NCBI GenBank assembly: GCA_000729835.1
Contig: JFHB01000293.1
Location: 1-28,714 of the forward strand
Length of the DNA: 28,714 bases
Reading direction: 5' to 3'
From: Atkinsonella hypoxylon
Taxonomy: Eukaryota > Ascomycota > Sordariomycetes > Hypocreales > Clavicipitaceae
The position numbers were made by a program, and so were the translations under genes. The notes beneath the pieces are model-generated. The model saw only the letters and a program-made list of their open reading frames with translations, did not search any database and was not told the origin of the DNA. Positions 19,435 to 28,149 of this stretch are shown here, in pieces. Positions within the stretch are counted from its first letter, which is position 1. Every line of letters starts with the position of its first letter.

Positions 19435-21972
19435 CTTGAGTGTCGATAAGTTGCAGGAGATGCTGGCAGGCTTGCTGGTCGTGCGAAAAGCACGAAAAGA
19501 AGGCGTAGGTGTAGTTGGCAAGACAAGCCTGATTGCGAGGAATGCAAAAAGGCTGGTGCCTGGCCCGAATGGTAGGGTTGTCGTAAGGGACAATCGGTGT
19601 GGTTGATGGATGCCGAAGTGGACGATAGTGAAACAACAAATAATAAGATGAAGACAAGCGTGTTCAAGTGCGTTGTCCTGTTGCGAGGGTGTTTTGAGTA
19701 CTCGAGGCAGACGTAGCAGTCGCGGATGGGACTTTGACGATGGATTTAGAATGAGATGACAGAAGTTAAGTTGTACGATAGAAACTGGCTGGAGCGTTGT
19801 ATTTGAGTATTTGTGCCTTTGATGTCTTTGTCTCCAAGTATGCGTGGTCTGGCGACGGGCAGTTGCAAGGAAGAAGGAAAGGGGCGCACCTTGTTCACGC
19901 TCACAACAGACAATGAATGTATGATGGATGACCTCACCGGGCGTGAACTGGCTCAAGCTGCTCGAGCTGCTCGAGCTGTGACCAATCAGGAGCCTCCCTG
20001 CATCTCGCTAATCTGGTTCGACAAGGGGCGTTTAGAAAGAATCCACCGTCTGCGTCCTGGTGCGCCTTCGCGGAGTGGCGGCGCTTAGTGAAGCAGCTGC
20101 AAACTGCATCGCGATCACCGAAATAGGAGCGAGAAGTGAACAACAACTGGACCTGGCGACTGCTGCTTCGTGGCGCAGCTCGGCAGGTTGCGCGCGCGAC
20201 GTTGCTGTAGCGGCGCCGACTGGTGACAGCCAGTCCTTGTGCAGCTGCCATCTCTGTCATCAGTTGATCCCTGTCCTTCCTGCCCTTCCTGTCCTTGCTG
20301 TCCCGTCCTATCCTTCCTGTCCTATCATTCATGTCGCCTCCGTCATCCACCCTGCCTGCAATATTGCGACCCGTCTCCCGTTCTCAAAAGGAATGGATAT
20401 ACGGACTAGAAGCACCACTTAGCAAACTTCCTGCAGCGGAGAACAGCAGAGAACAGCAACAACAGCCATACACTTGCAACAACTTTCGACTTTAGGGTTT
20501 CAGCAGTTCCGCCAACGAGCGAGTTGTGAACTGATAACACCAAACTCAAAACCACAAACGGTGCATTAATGATCAGTGTCTGTCCACCACCAGTCATTAC
20601 TGTTACAGTGGATGTATCATTTATTGGTTCTCGGCTAATTCCTACGACCTAGAACGGACGCCTCAGCCGTAATTAGCACCAGCGCCAAACCGTTCTGCAT
20701 CCTCGGGTGAGCCGAGCAGGATTGTCGACGTCAGCTGTCCGGCTGCCAGACGTCATCGTTTAGCACCAAATATCCCGCACCTACTCCGTACACAGGCCAT
20801 CTGTGGTAAATAAAAAGATATCTCTTGAGAGCATATGAGCTTGCTAACGATGAGTCATCTTCGAGGCCTAATGACTCGAGCACTTGCGTTCAGCAACTAA
20901 CTTATCACGCTTCTTGGAATATCACATCTCATCAGTCATCACTGTTCTGCCTTACAAACTCGTGATTATGTACAGATCCATCATGTGCTAATTAACTAAG
21001 GTTGCTTCCTCGATCCGAGCTGGGAATGGTCGATAGCATTGGGTATGGCCAGAGTGCACATAGTCTCCTCATAAAGAGAAGCCAAGGAAAAATTAACTTT
21101 TCAAGCAATTTTACCTATATTTCTTACAGTTTTAGCGATGAACCGTCATTTCGAAGTTTATTCAGGCCCAGTTTCCATTCTTTGTTCGTCTCATCCTATG
21201 CAAACGGCGGCAATTACCTTGTAGAAATGTTCCATTTACCAACCGTGCTGGCAACAAACCACGAAATATGAAGTCACAATGGCGCTGTGCAGAGAATCGT
21301 CGTTTTCCATCCATCTACGAGAAGTGCAGTCGGAACCTGCATCCGAGTATGCTTCTTCAACACGACGATTGACCATCGCAAACTGAAGCAAATGCTCGGT
21401 CAACCGTCTCGAAATCAACCCAATCGCTCTACCTGCCAACCCACCACGCATTGCCGCAAAACCCTTTTCATTTGCGCTATATTGTACGCTTCTGTCCCTG
21501 CACGACCGGTGCGAGAGAGCGACCGGAAAGATTGCATAGTGTAGCCCTTCTATACTGAGTGCAATGATTCGTGAAGTGATTCATCCTGTACCGACTGCTA
21601 GATAATGTGGTTTGGCCAGATACACTATGTATGTATAACCCGTGCAGAGTACTCCGTCAAAGATGGACGAGCTGGCATGAGGTTCACTGGTAAAGAAGCA
21701 GATCGATGGGATAACAGATTCTGTTTGATGCTGTCGACTCAAAAGTGCGGAGTCACACGCGTGGGAGTCTCGGGCCCTCGGCTACGTCGCTAGTCGACCC
21801 CTGTCACGATCTACATGTCGGTTTGGCAATTTCGCAGCTTGCCTTTCTACTGCTACCACGCATCGTTCATAAAACAAGCACGACTGATGCGTTTCCGAGG
21901 ACACTGTCAAGTGGCCAACAAAGAATATCAACTCAGCCGCATCCTGTCAGTCTACGGAAGTGCAAGCGTATC
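19435..21972. other. Long divergent intergenic region (2.5 kb)
   Basis: No gene is supported. The part next to the Nce102-like start is probably its 5' UTR/promoter, with CT-rich patches on the minus strand. A CCAAT box (CCAATC, 19982-19987) lies about 550 bp upstream of that ATG. A short tandem GCTGCTCGA repeat lies at 19961-19980 and a CCTTCCTGTCC-type polypyrimidine repeat at 20272-20325. From about 20800 the base composition becomes more AT-rich, and open frames look random. Confidence 0.5.
20272..20325 (+). repeat. Degenerate CCTTCCTGTCC pyrimidine repeat
   Basis: CCTGTCCTTCCTGCCCTTCC and following near-copies give about five diverged units of 8-12 bp. It lies between divergent genes, so promoter or simple-sequence drift are both possible. 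Confidence 0.6.
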
Positions 21973-22889
21973 ATGGAAATCGTCATTGTCGGCGCGACCG
22001 GATACGTCGGTTCAACGGTCCTCCGACAATGCCTCTCCGACACGAGCATCTCCAAGATACACGTCCTGACAAGACGACCCCTCGAAGATGACCAGGTGAA
22101 ATCTTCGGCTGCAGCGGAAAAGATAGCAGTGGTGATCAAGACGAATTGGATGCAATACGAAGATGAGTTGCTGGACAAGTTGAGAAACGCCCGCGCATGC
22201 ATCTGGTATGTCGTCCAAACGAGCGTCTCAATACCTTGAGAAGAGGTGATAAGACTAAGATTAAGATAATCAGGTGTATTGGCGGGCGCCACACGCAAAA
22301 CACCCGCTGGGCAACGCCGGAAGAGTATCTACACGTTACCGTCGATTGGACGATTGCCGCAGCCCGGGCATTCGTCAAAATGATGAGTTCCCAAACTCAC
22401 TCGCACCATGACAAGTTTCGATTTGTTTTCTGCAGCGGAGATGCCTCGGAATTGGTGTACAACCGAAGCTTGTGGATCATGGGACCTACAAGACGGGCCA
22501 AGGTAATTTTTCCTTGTCCAACCTTGACCGGCTTTTCACCATCAAAAGCCTTTGCCCGGCCCTCTTCTTCTTTTCCTTTGTGGCCAGCACAGTTGCAATA
22601 CTAAAGCTTTCTATAGGGCTGCGCGGAAAAGAACATATTTGACATAGCAGACGGCAGCAACGGAGCACTGGAGAGCATCACGGTTCGGCCGTGCGGCATT
22701 TATCCTCGGCGAGAGACGCTCTGGACGTGGTTCTTGACGAGACTGGTACTTCCGACGCTGGAGGTCAGTGAGCTAGCGGCGGCGATGGTCGAGCTGGCGA
22801 AGAAGGGGACGACCAGTGGACAGAGTAGGATCATAAGCCATAAGGGTGCCCAGGAGATGGGGAAGGAAATTCTAGCCAGGACGCGATGA
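21973..22889 (+). CDS. Small NAD(P)-binding Rossmann-fold protein (atypical SDR / NmrA-like)
   Basis: Model: join(21973..22205, 22274..22502, 22617..22889), 244 aa. The N-terminus MEIVIVGATGYVGSTVLRQC carries the GATGYVG dinucleotide-binding loop on beta-1. HVLTRRPLEDD follows beta-2, where an Arg near the ribose suggests NADP preference. ACIWCIGGRHTQN spans intron 1 and corresponds to the beta-4 region. FRFVFCSGDASEL matches beta-5 with Ser. The SDR YxxxK is not clear (PTRRAKGCAEKNIFDI instead). ITVRPCGIYPRRETL is the typical RPxxIY segment. Introns: 22206-22273 (68 nt, GTATGT to TCAG) and 22503-22616 (114 nt, GTAATT to TATAG); both keep phase, and the coding part ends TGA at 22887-22889. 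The C-terminus is short for an epimerase. Substrate is unknown. Confidence 0.82.
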
Positions 22890-23216
22890 ACCCGGTTGTC
22901 TCCATTAGTGTAGGCCTTCAGGTCGTGTAACATAACATGGTCTTCTTCAATTACATAAAGAAACTTTGGGTGGATGGATACTCGGACCATGTCCCGCTAA
23001 TAAAGTGGTGCTGATCAGCAAAATGGCCACTCTTTGAGGCATTCAACGAATTGAACCGTCAAATGGACAACACAGCAAGCTGCTGCAGAGCCAGCTATAT
23101 CACACAACGCAGGCACAGCTACATGGTAGAACTACATGGTAGGATACAAGTCCTGTGACCAGGAAAAACCAGGAGGTATAGAATCAGGCTATCAAGTAGC
23201 GTTATTTTAACAATAC

Positions 23217-23475
23217 CCGCTAACTAGGGTCCTGTTTGTCTATAAACCTACAGGACCCAGTTTAGTATGCAAGGGGCAAAACGAGTAGACAGTACGGATA
23301 ACAATACATGGACACATTATAAACAACCAGGAAGGATTAGAGGATAGCTAATGGAGACACACAGCTGAGACCCAAGACGAATAACAACGAAGAGCAGCCG
23401 CAGGATTCGAAACCCTGTCTCTCACTACCGGTTACTCCTCGGAATAGGAGGAACCTAATAAAGCCTAGTTAGCGG
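23217..23475. mobile_element. Possible MITE-like element with 12-bp terminal inverted repeats
   Basis: CCGCTAACTAGG at 23217-23228 and its exact reverse complement CCTAGTTAGCGG at 23464-23475 bound 259 bp. Inside are two hairpins: GTCCTGT...ACAGGAC just within the left end (23229-23260) and TCCTCGGAATAGGAGGA near the right (23437-23453). No coding capacity and no clear target-site duplication are visible. Family unknown. Confidence 0.45.
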
Positions 23476-23485
23476 CGGGGACAAC

Positions 23486-23523
23486 TTTTTTTTTATAATA
23501 ATAATAATGAAAGAAAAAAAAAG
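23486..23523 (+). repeat. Simple-sequence patch: T-run, (ATA)n, A-run
   Basis: Nine T are followed by ATAATAATAATAATG and then GAAAGAAAAAAAAAG, immediately right of the inverted-repeat element. It could be a degraded tail of an inserted element. Confidence 0.7.
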
Positions 23524-23609
23524 CTTAATGAGCGAGACAAGGGGCAGAGCTATTTGTACAGAGTGTATTCTTGCAGTTCTTAGGAAGATGCTATTAAGCT
23601 ATAGAATCC

Positions 23610-24044
23610 CTAACAGTTTGAACTCATTAGCCCGGCACTATAAACTTGCCCGGACCAGTTATTTCCATTCCGCTGCTTGTGAGATCCGATATTCGATGGC
23701 GGCTGGTTGTAGGTACAACAATAGCATATATATTGAAAACTTCCATCTGGTTTGAAACCAGGGTATTTTTCCATTTTCTGTCCAGAATAAGTCTGTGTGC
23801 AAAGAACATCAAGAAATTGCGCGATGTCTCTGATTTGAGCCAGCGTTACCCGTGATCCATAGTCGCTTCGACCTTGAAATATCACATCAATCGGCACAAA
23901 AATTTTTGATTCAGATCCGCTGCCGAAGTTCGACTGCGAGCTCGGGGCAGCCAAAGCCGCAGCAGACATGAGAAGAATAGAGAGCTCTGCTACTGATTAG
24001 CTTAAGAGAGAAACCTACAGAGAGCACAACAGGTACCTACTCAT
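23610..24044 (-). CDS. Candidate small secreted cysteine-containing protein
   Basis: Model: complement(join(23610..23986, 24041..24044)), 126 aa. No family was recognised. A frame of 119 codons from ATG 23969 begins MSAAALAAPSSQS, a truncated signal peptide. Adding exon 1 (ATGA) through a 54-nt intron (24040-23987: GTAGGT, CTAAT near the end, GTAGCAG) gives MKLSILLMSAAALAAP, a textbook signal peptide with cleavage after ALA. The mature part (about 110 aa) has five Cys: one in VLCTQTYSG, three in YICYCCTYN, one at the very C-terminus (SSNC). It also contains VPIDVIFQGRSDYGSRVTLA. An odd Cys count suggests a dimer, a missed 3' exon, or a decayed gene. It lies alone in an AT-rich, repeat-bearing pocket, the usual setting of fungal effector candidates. 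The 4-nt exon is unusual, so the start is the weakest point. Confidence 0.5.
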
Positions 24045-25973
24045 TGCAACAAAAGTGACGATGGAATATAATAGTAGTAGCTCGTGGGGGAATTGATAAA
24101 GCTATTCTTCCGGTGAAATCATTTCGGTTAGGTGTGTTAGAGCTGGGCGCCGGCGTTATCTTATAACATAACTCCCAACTGGTTCCACAGACATACATAA
24201 CGGGGCGCAATCAACAATCAACACGTAACACAGTTACGATACGCAACGGAACTATATTTCTGTGGGCAATTTCGGTAGTATAATTGTTGAGCTGTACAAT
24301 TAGATAGTTAAAGAAAGTTTAATCTAGTTTCTTTCCATGGAGTATATTGATCGAAAGTACTTATATAATGTTCGAGATTTAAGTTTACACTGTGGCTTTC
24401 GAATTGACTGAAATTGCCCCTGTAAAGGAAAGGGGGCTGGACTCCAAAATCAAAGAATCAATATTATATGCAGGGCGGGATAAATACGACGTTGGCTTGG
24501 GAGACTCGCCACCCTGTGCATTATTCAGTTGGCCAGTAGTTAGCACTTGAACTCGGAAGAAACTTGGTATATGTAGCTTGTTATTTTTGAAGTATTCTGA
24601 TTTAATAAGGAGCTTGCAGAAATCCTCTAGTCAGTCACTGGTACAACACAAGTCGTTGAACCGCAGCAACAGATTTTTGAACGCGTAGCAGCAGCTAGAC
24701 ACAAAACAAAAGGTAGAAAAGTATCTCTACATTTAAATTAGTATGGAAAGATATCTCCTTGCTCTCTGCATACAATATAAGAAGTATCTTTGCCTTATAT
24801 ACCGGTAACTACCTAGGTAGGTAGATATGAAGTATCTCTACATACAAATTAGTACATAAAACTTATACATTATTAAAATTACTCCAGATAGCTAGTACCC
24901 TTGCTACTGAGCTCTAGGCAAAAGAACCTATACTAGGGTAGAAAACCCTATATACTAGTCTTCTCTGCAGCCGAGTTAGTTCTACACTCCCCTAAGGAGC
25001 GTCCTCCGTGAAACCGGAGTTCTTGGGTCAGCCTCGGGCTGTTGTCTGCAGTTGCCCAGGGGTAGCTCATGTCGTCTTCTTTGTCTCCCGGGGTTCACCA
25101 TGTCTCATGTGGCGCAGAAAACCCACCTGCTCTGCTTATTATATGTCTCATAATTAAAAATATCATTGGTTATAATAGAACCCATAAAGGACCTACAACA
25201 GCTTTAACTGACTTGGGTTGAGTAAATCCCTGACTACAGGCTGTTTGTAGGAGATCAGGCTAGTATGCTTAGTAAACCGTGCATTTCCACTAAGCTTGAA
25301 AATGAAATGACTATTGGAAATTTAGGGAAATTCTGCACTAGATATATACTCGATGTATTCCGTATTTCCCTTGACTGTAAAAATTGACTCCATGCAGCGG
25401 GTCTCCATTCAACGGCTGTGCCGTGAGCAGGAACGAATTTTATCCATAATATGGTGAATGTAATGGTAAGAAGCGCGAAGGTGTGTACGCTCTCCCAATA
25501 GACCAAAAGATCGGCCAATACTTGCACTACATATTACATACAACAAGTGCATGTATTCCGTATTGCACCTTACAAACTGTCACTAGGAATCGGGTTGGCG
25601 CGCGATAGTACGTAGACATCCCCTGGATTATTAACACGGGTACGCTGTTAGGGCGTTCACGCGGGCGATAGGGGGGGGGTTAGGCTAGCTGGCGTCGAGG
25701 AGATTATTAGCTACACCCACTGTAACTATGCCGCACCCAGGGAGCAGCATGACCGGGCACCCACCCCGCCTGAATGCTGACTAGTTACCAGGTACCTGGC
25801 AAGTGCCCCAAGGTTACCTACCATGTCGCGCCACCGCGATTCCTGGTCACAGCTTGGTCGTAGTTGCCAAGTCTACAAGCCTTACAACATATATTACAAA
25901 AAAAGGAATTAAAAAAAAAAAAAAAAAAACCCGGCCAAGAAACTCGTCGTCACATTTGACCTCTAGTTACGGC
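24045..25973. other. AT-rich gene-poor pocket
   Basis: No gene is supported; the 90-codon minus frame at 25255-25527 has no features. It holds a 24-bp direct repeat pair (24720/24831), a CTACCTAGGTAG palindrome (24809-24820), and a GC-richer island at about 24985-25130 whose sequence differs from its flanks, possibly an old insertion. A second GC-richer patch with a G9 run is at about 25600-25790. An A-run (about 25912-25929) precedes the DMAC1-like gene. Confidence 0.5.
24719..24855 (+). repeat. Short direct repeat pair AAGTATCTCTACAT[TT/AC]AAATTAGTA
   Basis: Near-identical copies of about 24 bp start near 24719 and 24830, about 111 bp apart, with the CTACCTAGGTAG palindrome between them. 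A third partial copy (GAAGTATCTTTGCC) is at 24781. This may be a small local duplication or the ends of a decayed element. Confidence 0.6.
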
Positions 25974-26357
25974 ATGGCAGGCGGAAACATCCCTAGCATC
26001 CACGCCCTCGACAAGCCCGAAGACCTTAAGGGGCTGTTGCGACAAGACCGAGGTGATGACTGCTTGAGCTGCAAAATCGTCGGTATGGACCTGTGCTTTC
26101 TGCGCTTCACCATGACAGATGCGCTTTATTCAGAAACATATCCGCCAAGTAAGAACCTGCTAACTCCTAGTATAGGCAGCGGTGCATTCTGTGGTTTGGC
26201 TGCCTACAGTTACTTTTCGGGCATGGCACAGCTCGAGAAGCAGCGTCAAGCCATCTTGCAGAGCAAGTCTATGTTTGGCATGAGGAGTAGGAAGCTTGGC
26301 ATCACAGGGATATCATTAGGCTTGCTTTGGATGGGACTTTGGCGAGCATTCAGGTGA
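25974..26357 (+). CDS. DMAC1-like small mitochondrial membrane protein (DUF4536)
   Basis: Model: join(25974..26082, 26176..26357), 96 aa. The N-terminus MAGGNIPSIHALDKPEDLKG leads to DDCLSCKIVG, with a CxxC-like pair, then after the splice GSGAFCGLAAYSYFSGM, a first hydrophobic segment. KQRQAILQSKSMFGMRSRKL follows, and a second hydrophobic segment (GITGISLGLLWMGLWRAF) ends the protein. The DCLSCK...G-hydrophobic layout fits the DMAC1/TMEM261 domain; the animal member helps assemble the distal membrane arm of complex I. The fungal role is inferred. The intron (26083-26175, 93 nt) starts GTATGG, has a CTAACTCC branch and ends TATAG. It is a multiple of three without stops, so unspliced reading inserts 31 false residues. 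The frame is also open upstream through an A-run coding poly-Lys, which is not credible protein. Confidence 0.85.
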   Translation: MAGGNIPSIHALDKPEDLKGLLRQDRGDDCLSCKIVGMDLCFLRFTMTDALYSETYPPSKNLLTPSIGSGAFCGLAAYSYFSGMAQLEKQRQAILQSKSMFGMRSRKLGITGISLGLLWMGLWRAFR

Positions 26358-26985
26358 CTTTCTTTCTTGTTTGGCCTCTGGACTGTCGTGTGCGAGAGAT
26401 ACGGTCCATAATGGAGATGCGGACGAAGCCTTTGAAAGTGCGGCGAGTGTGATTGGAGTGATCTAGCGTAGTTTTGGCGGTCGGGCTTGTACATGAAGAT
26501 GAAGAAACTTGTCGTTTTCTTGCGGTTTCTATCGATGGTATCTGTTTATTAATGGACGACCAGCTGCTCTCCAGGCTGCAGTTGGTGTTCAAGGAGCGTG
26601 GTTTTATATCCCACGCGAAGTGTATCTGAAGCAGACGAGAGGCAAACAGTCAAACAACAGCATCGGTTCAATCGCTGCCAGTGACAGCCAGAATAGTTGA
26701 CTTTTCAGTCATGTGCACCCGCCGACCCTCTCTCTCTCTTCCTTCGGTCGGTTATCATCAATTTCGAAATCTTCACCCACAAGGCCCCACTTCACTCTTC
26801 GCTTCATCCTCACCTCCCAAACTCATCAACCACAGCGCAAATCTTACAGAGAGCGTCGTCCATCGTCAAACAGCGAAAGACACAGTCACCCTGCTTCCAC
26901 TGACCAGTTATCGTGGATCATATATCATATATGCACCTCATTGAGCAGTGAGCTAGTGCCCTCGGGCTTCACCATCACCTTCATC
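26358..26985. other. Intergenic region DMAC1-like / RRP4
   Basis: I see no gene. The frame of RRP4 is open for 91 codons before its ATG, but that part is Ser/His/Pro-rich random-looking sequence in a pyrimidine-rich promoter/5' UTR, so it was left out of the CDS. Confidence 0.5.
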
Positions 26986-28149
26986 ATGCCCATCACCATC
27001 CTACGCCCTCAGCCAGCCTCACAACGAGCACCGCTGGCCTCCCTCGTCGCCGCCTCAGAAGCCAGCTCAGAGTCCGACTCAGACGGCGGCGCCGACCTCC
27101 AAGGCGATGTGTCCATGCGCGCAGCCAAGCGTCGACGAAGCAGCGAAGACAGCGACGCACTAGCCGATGAGATTCTCACCCCCGGAACAGTCATCACATC
27201 AAACCCTCAATGGATGCGGTACGTCATCTCTACCCTTTCCATCCTATCCGGTCTCCCCCCCCCCCCAGTCGCCCGCAATTCGATAAAAGACCACATGCTA
27301 AAGCAGCATGACACAAGCGGCCACGGAACATACATCCTCCCCTCTACCCAATCCATCACCTCCTCCCTAGCAGGCACACTCACCAAAACCAACAAGCTCC
27401 TCTCGGTGCGGCCCCTTCGCGCCCGCTACACCCCTGAAATAGGCGACCTAGTCGTAGGCCGCATCCTGGAAGTCCACCCCAAAAGATGGCGCGTCGACGT
27501 CGCAGCCTCGCAGCTCGCCGTCCTCCAGATCTCCGCCATCAATCTTCCCGGCGGCATCCTCCGCAAGCGCACCGAGACAGACGAGCTGCAGATCCGCTCC
27601 TTCTTCGCAGAGGGAGACCTCGTCGTCGCCGAAGTCCAGCAGCTCCACCAGGACGGCGCGGCATCGCTGCACACCCGCTCCCTCAAGTACGGCAAGCTTC
27701 GCAACGGCGTGTTTGCAAGCGTGTCGGGCACGGGCGGGGGAGGCGGCGTCGTGCGATCCAAGCGGCAGGTCTGGACGATGGAGGGCGCCAACGGCGCGGG
27801 CAATATTGATGTGATTCTGGGCGTGAATGGGTATATCTGGATCAGCAAGCATGTCGAAGGGGAGGGGGACGCCGCCCAGCAGGTTGGCGTGAACAAGATG
27901 GAGGAGAGCGTGAGCAGCAAGGTGTATTCGAGCCAGAATGACTTTATTGACGTGGCTACGATGAGGGAGATTGCGCGTTGCAGAAGCGTGATCTTGGCGC
28001 TCGTCGAGCACGGGTTGAGGGTCGATGAGGACATGGTCATGATGGGCTATCAGGAGGCTGTGGAGATGGGGAGGGAGTCTGAGGATGATGATTTGTACTT
28101 GGGAGGTGACAAGGGGAGGCGGTTGGCTGCCATTTTGGCGAGTCGATAG
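26986..28149 (+). CDS. rrp4: RNA exosome cap subunit Rrp4
   Basis: Model: join(26986..27218, 27318..28149), 354 aa. Rrp4 (EXOSC2) is one of three S1/KH cap proteins that feed RNA into the nuclear and cytoplasmic exosome. The N-terminus is low-complexity with an acidic SSESDSDGG stretch and AAKRRRSSED, which may be a nuclear signal. TPGTVITSNPQWMR joins across the intron to GHGTYILP, the conserved N-terminal strand. The S1 domain runs from EIGDLVVGRILEVHPKRWRV to HTRSLKYGKLRNG, followed by the KH part with VILGVNGYIWISKH. The intron (27219-27317, 99 nt) is GTACGT to CACAAG, in frame and stop-free, so unspliced reading inserts 33 false residues between WMR and GHGTY. A C13 run inside it ends in CAG and could attract misannotated splicing. 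The start at CATCATGCCC was chosen by the first family-like Met. Confidence 0.94.
   Translation: MPITILRPQPASQRAPLASLVAASEASSESDSDGGADLQGDVSMRAAKRRRSSEDSDALADEILTPGTVITSNPQWMRYVISTLSILSGLPPPPVARNSIKDHMLKQHDTSGHGTYILPSTQSITSSLAGTLTKTNKLLSVRPLRARYTPEIGDLVVGRILEVHPKRWRVDVAASQLAVLQISAINLPGGILRKRTETDELQIRSFFAEGDLVVAEVQQLHQDGAASLHTRSLKYGKLRNGVFASVSGTGGGGGVVRSKRQVWTMEGANGAGNIDVILGVNGYIWISKHVEGEGDAAQQVGVNKMEESVSSKVYSSQNDFIDVATMREIARCRSVILALVEHGLRVDEDMVMMGYQEAVEMGRESEDDDLYLGGDKGRRLAAILASR
27255..27268 (+). repeat. C-run inside the RRP4 intron
   Basis: A run of about 12-13 C, followed by AGTCG, lies mid-intron. It is a likely site of length error and of a false 3' splice call. Confidence 0.85.

Larger units (their letters stand above)
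22890..23609. other. AT-rich pocket with inverted-repeat element
   Basis: No gene is supported. It contains a doubled CTACATGGTAG (23119-23142), the 12-bp inverted-repeat element (23217-23475), and a simple-sequence patch (23486-23523: T9, ATA repeats, A9). Probable 3' UTRs of the flanking convergent genes lie at each end. Confidence 0.5.

Noticed and set aside
23395..23475. tRNA-like or tRNA-derived SINE on the minus strand (GGGTTTCGAATCC resembles a T-loop/B box)
   Set aside because: The T-arm stem does not pair correctly around the loop, no acceptor stem or clear A box could be built, and no poly-A tail in the right orientation is present.
26713..26985. 91-codon N-terminal extension of RRP4
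   Set aside because: Ser/His/Pro-rich sequence in a pyrimidine-rich 5' region without family similarity; the ATG at 26986 fits orthologs better.
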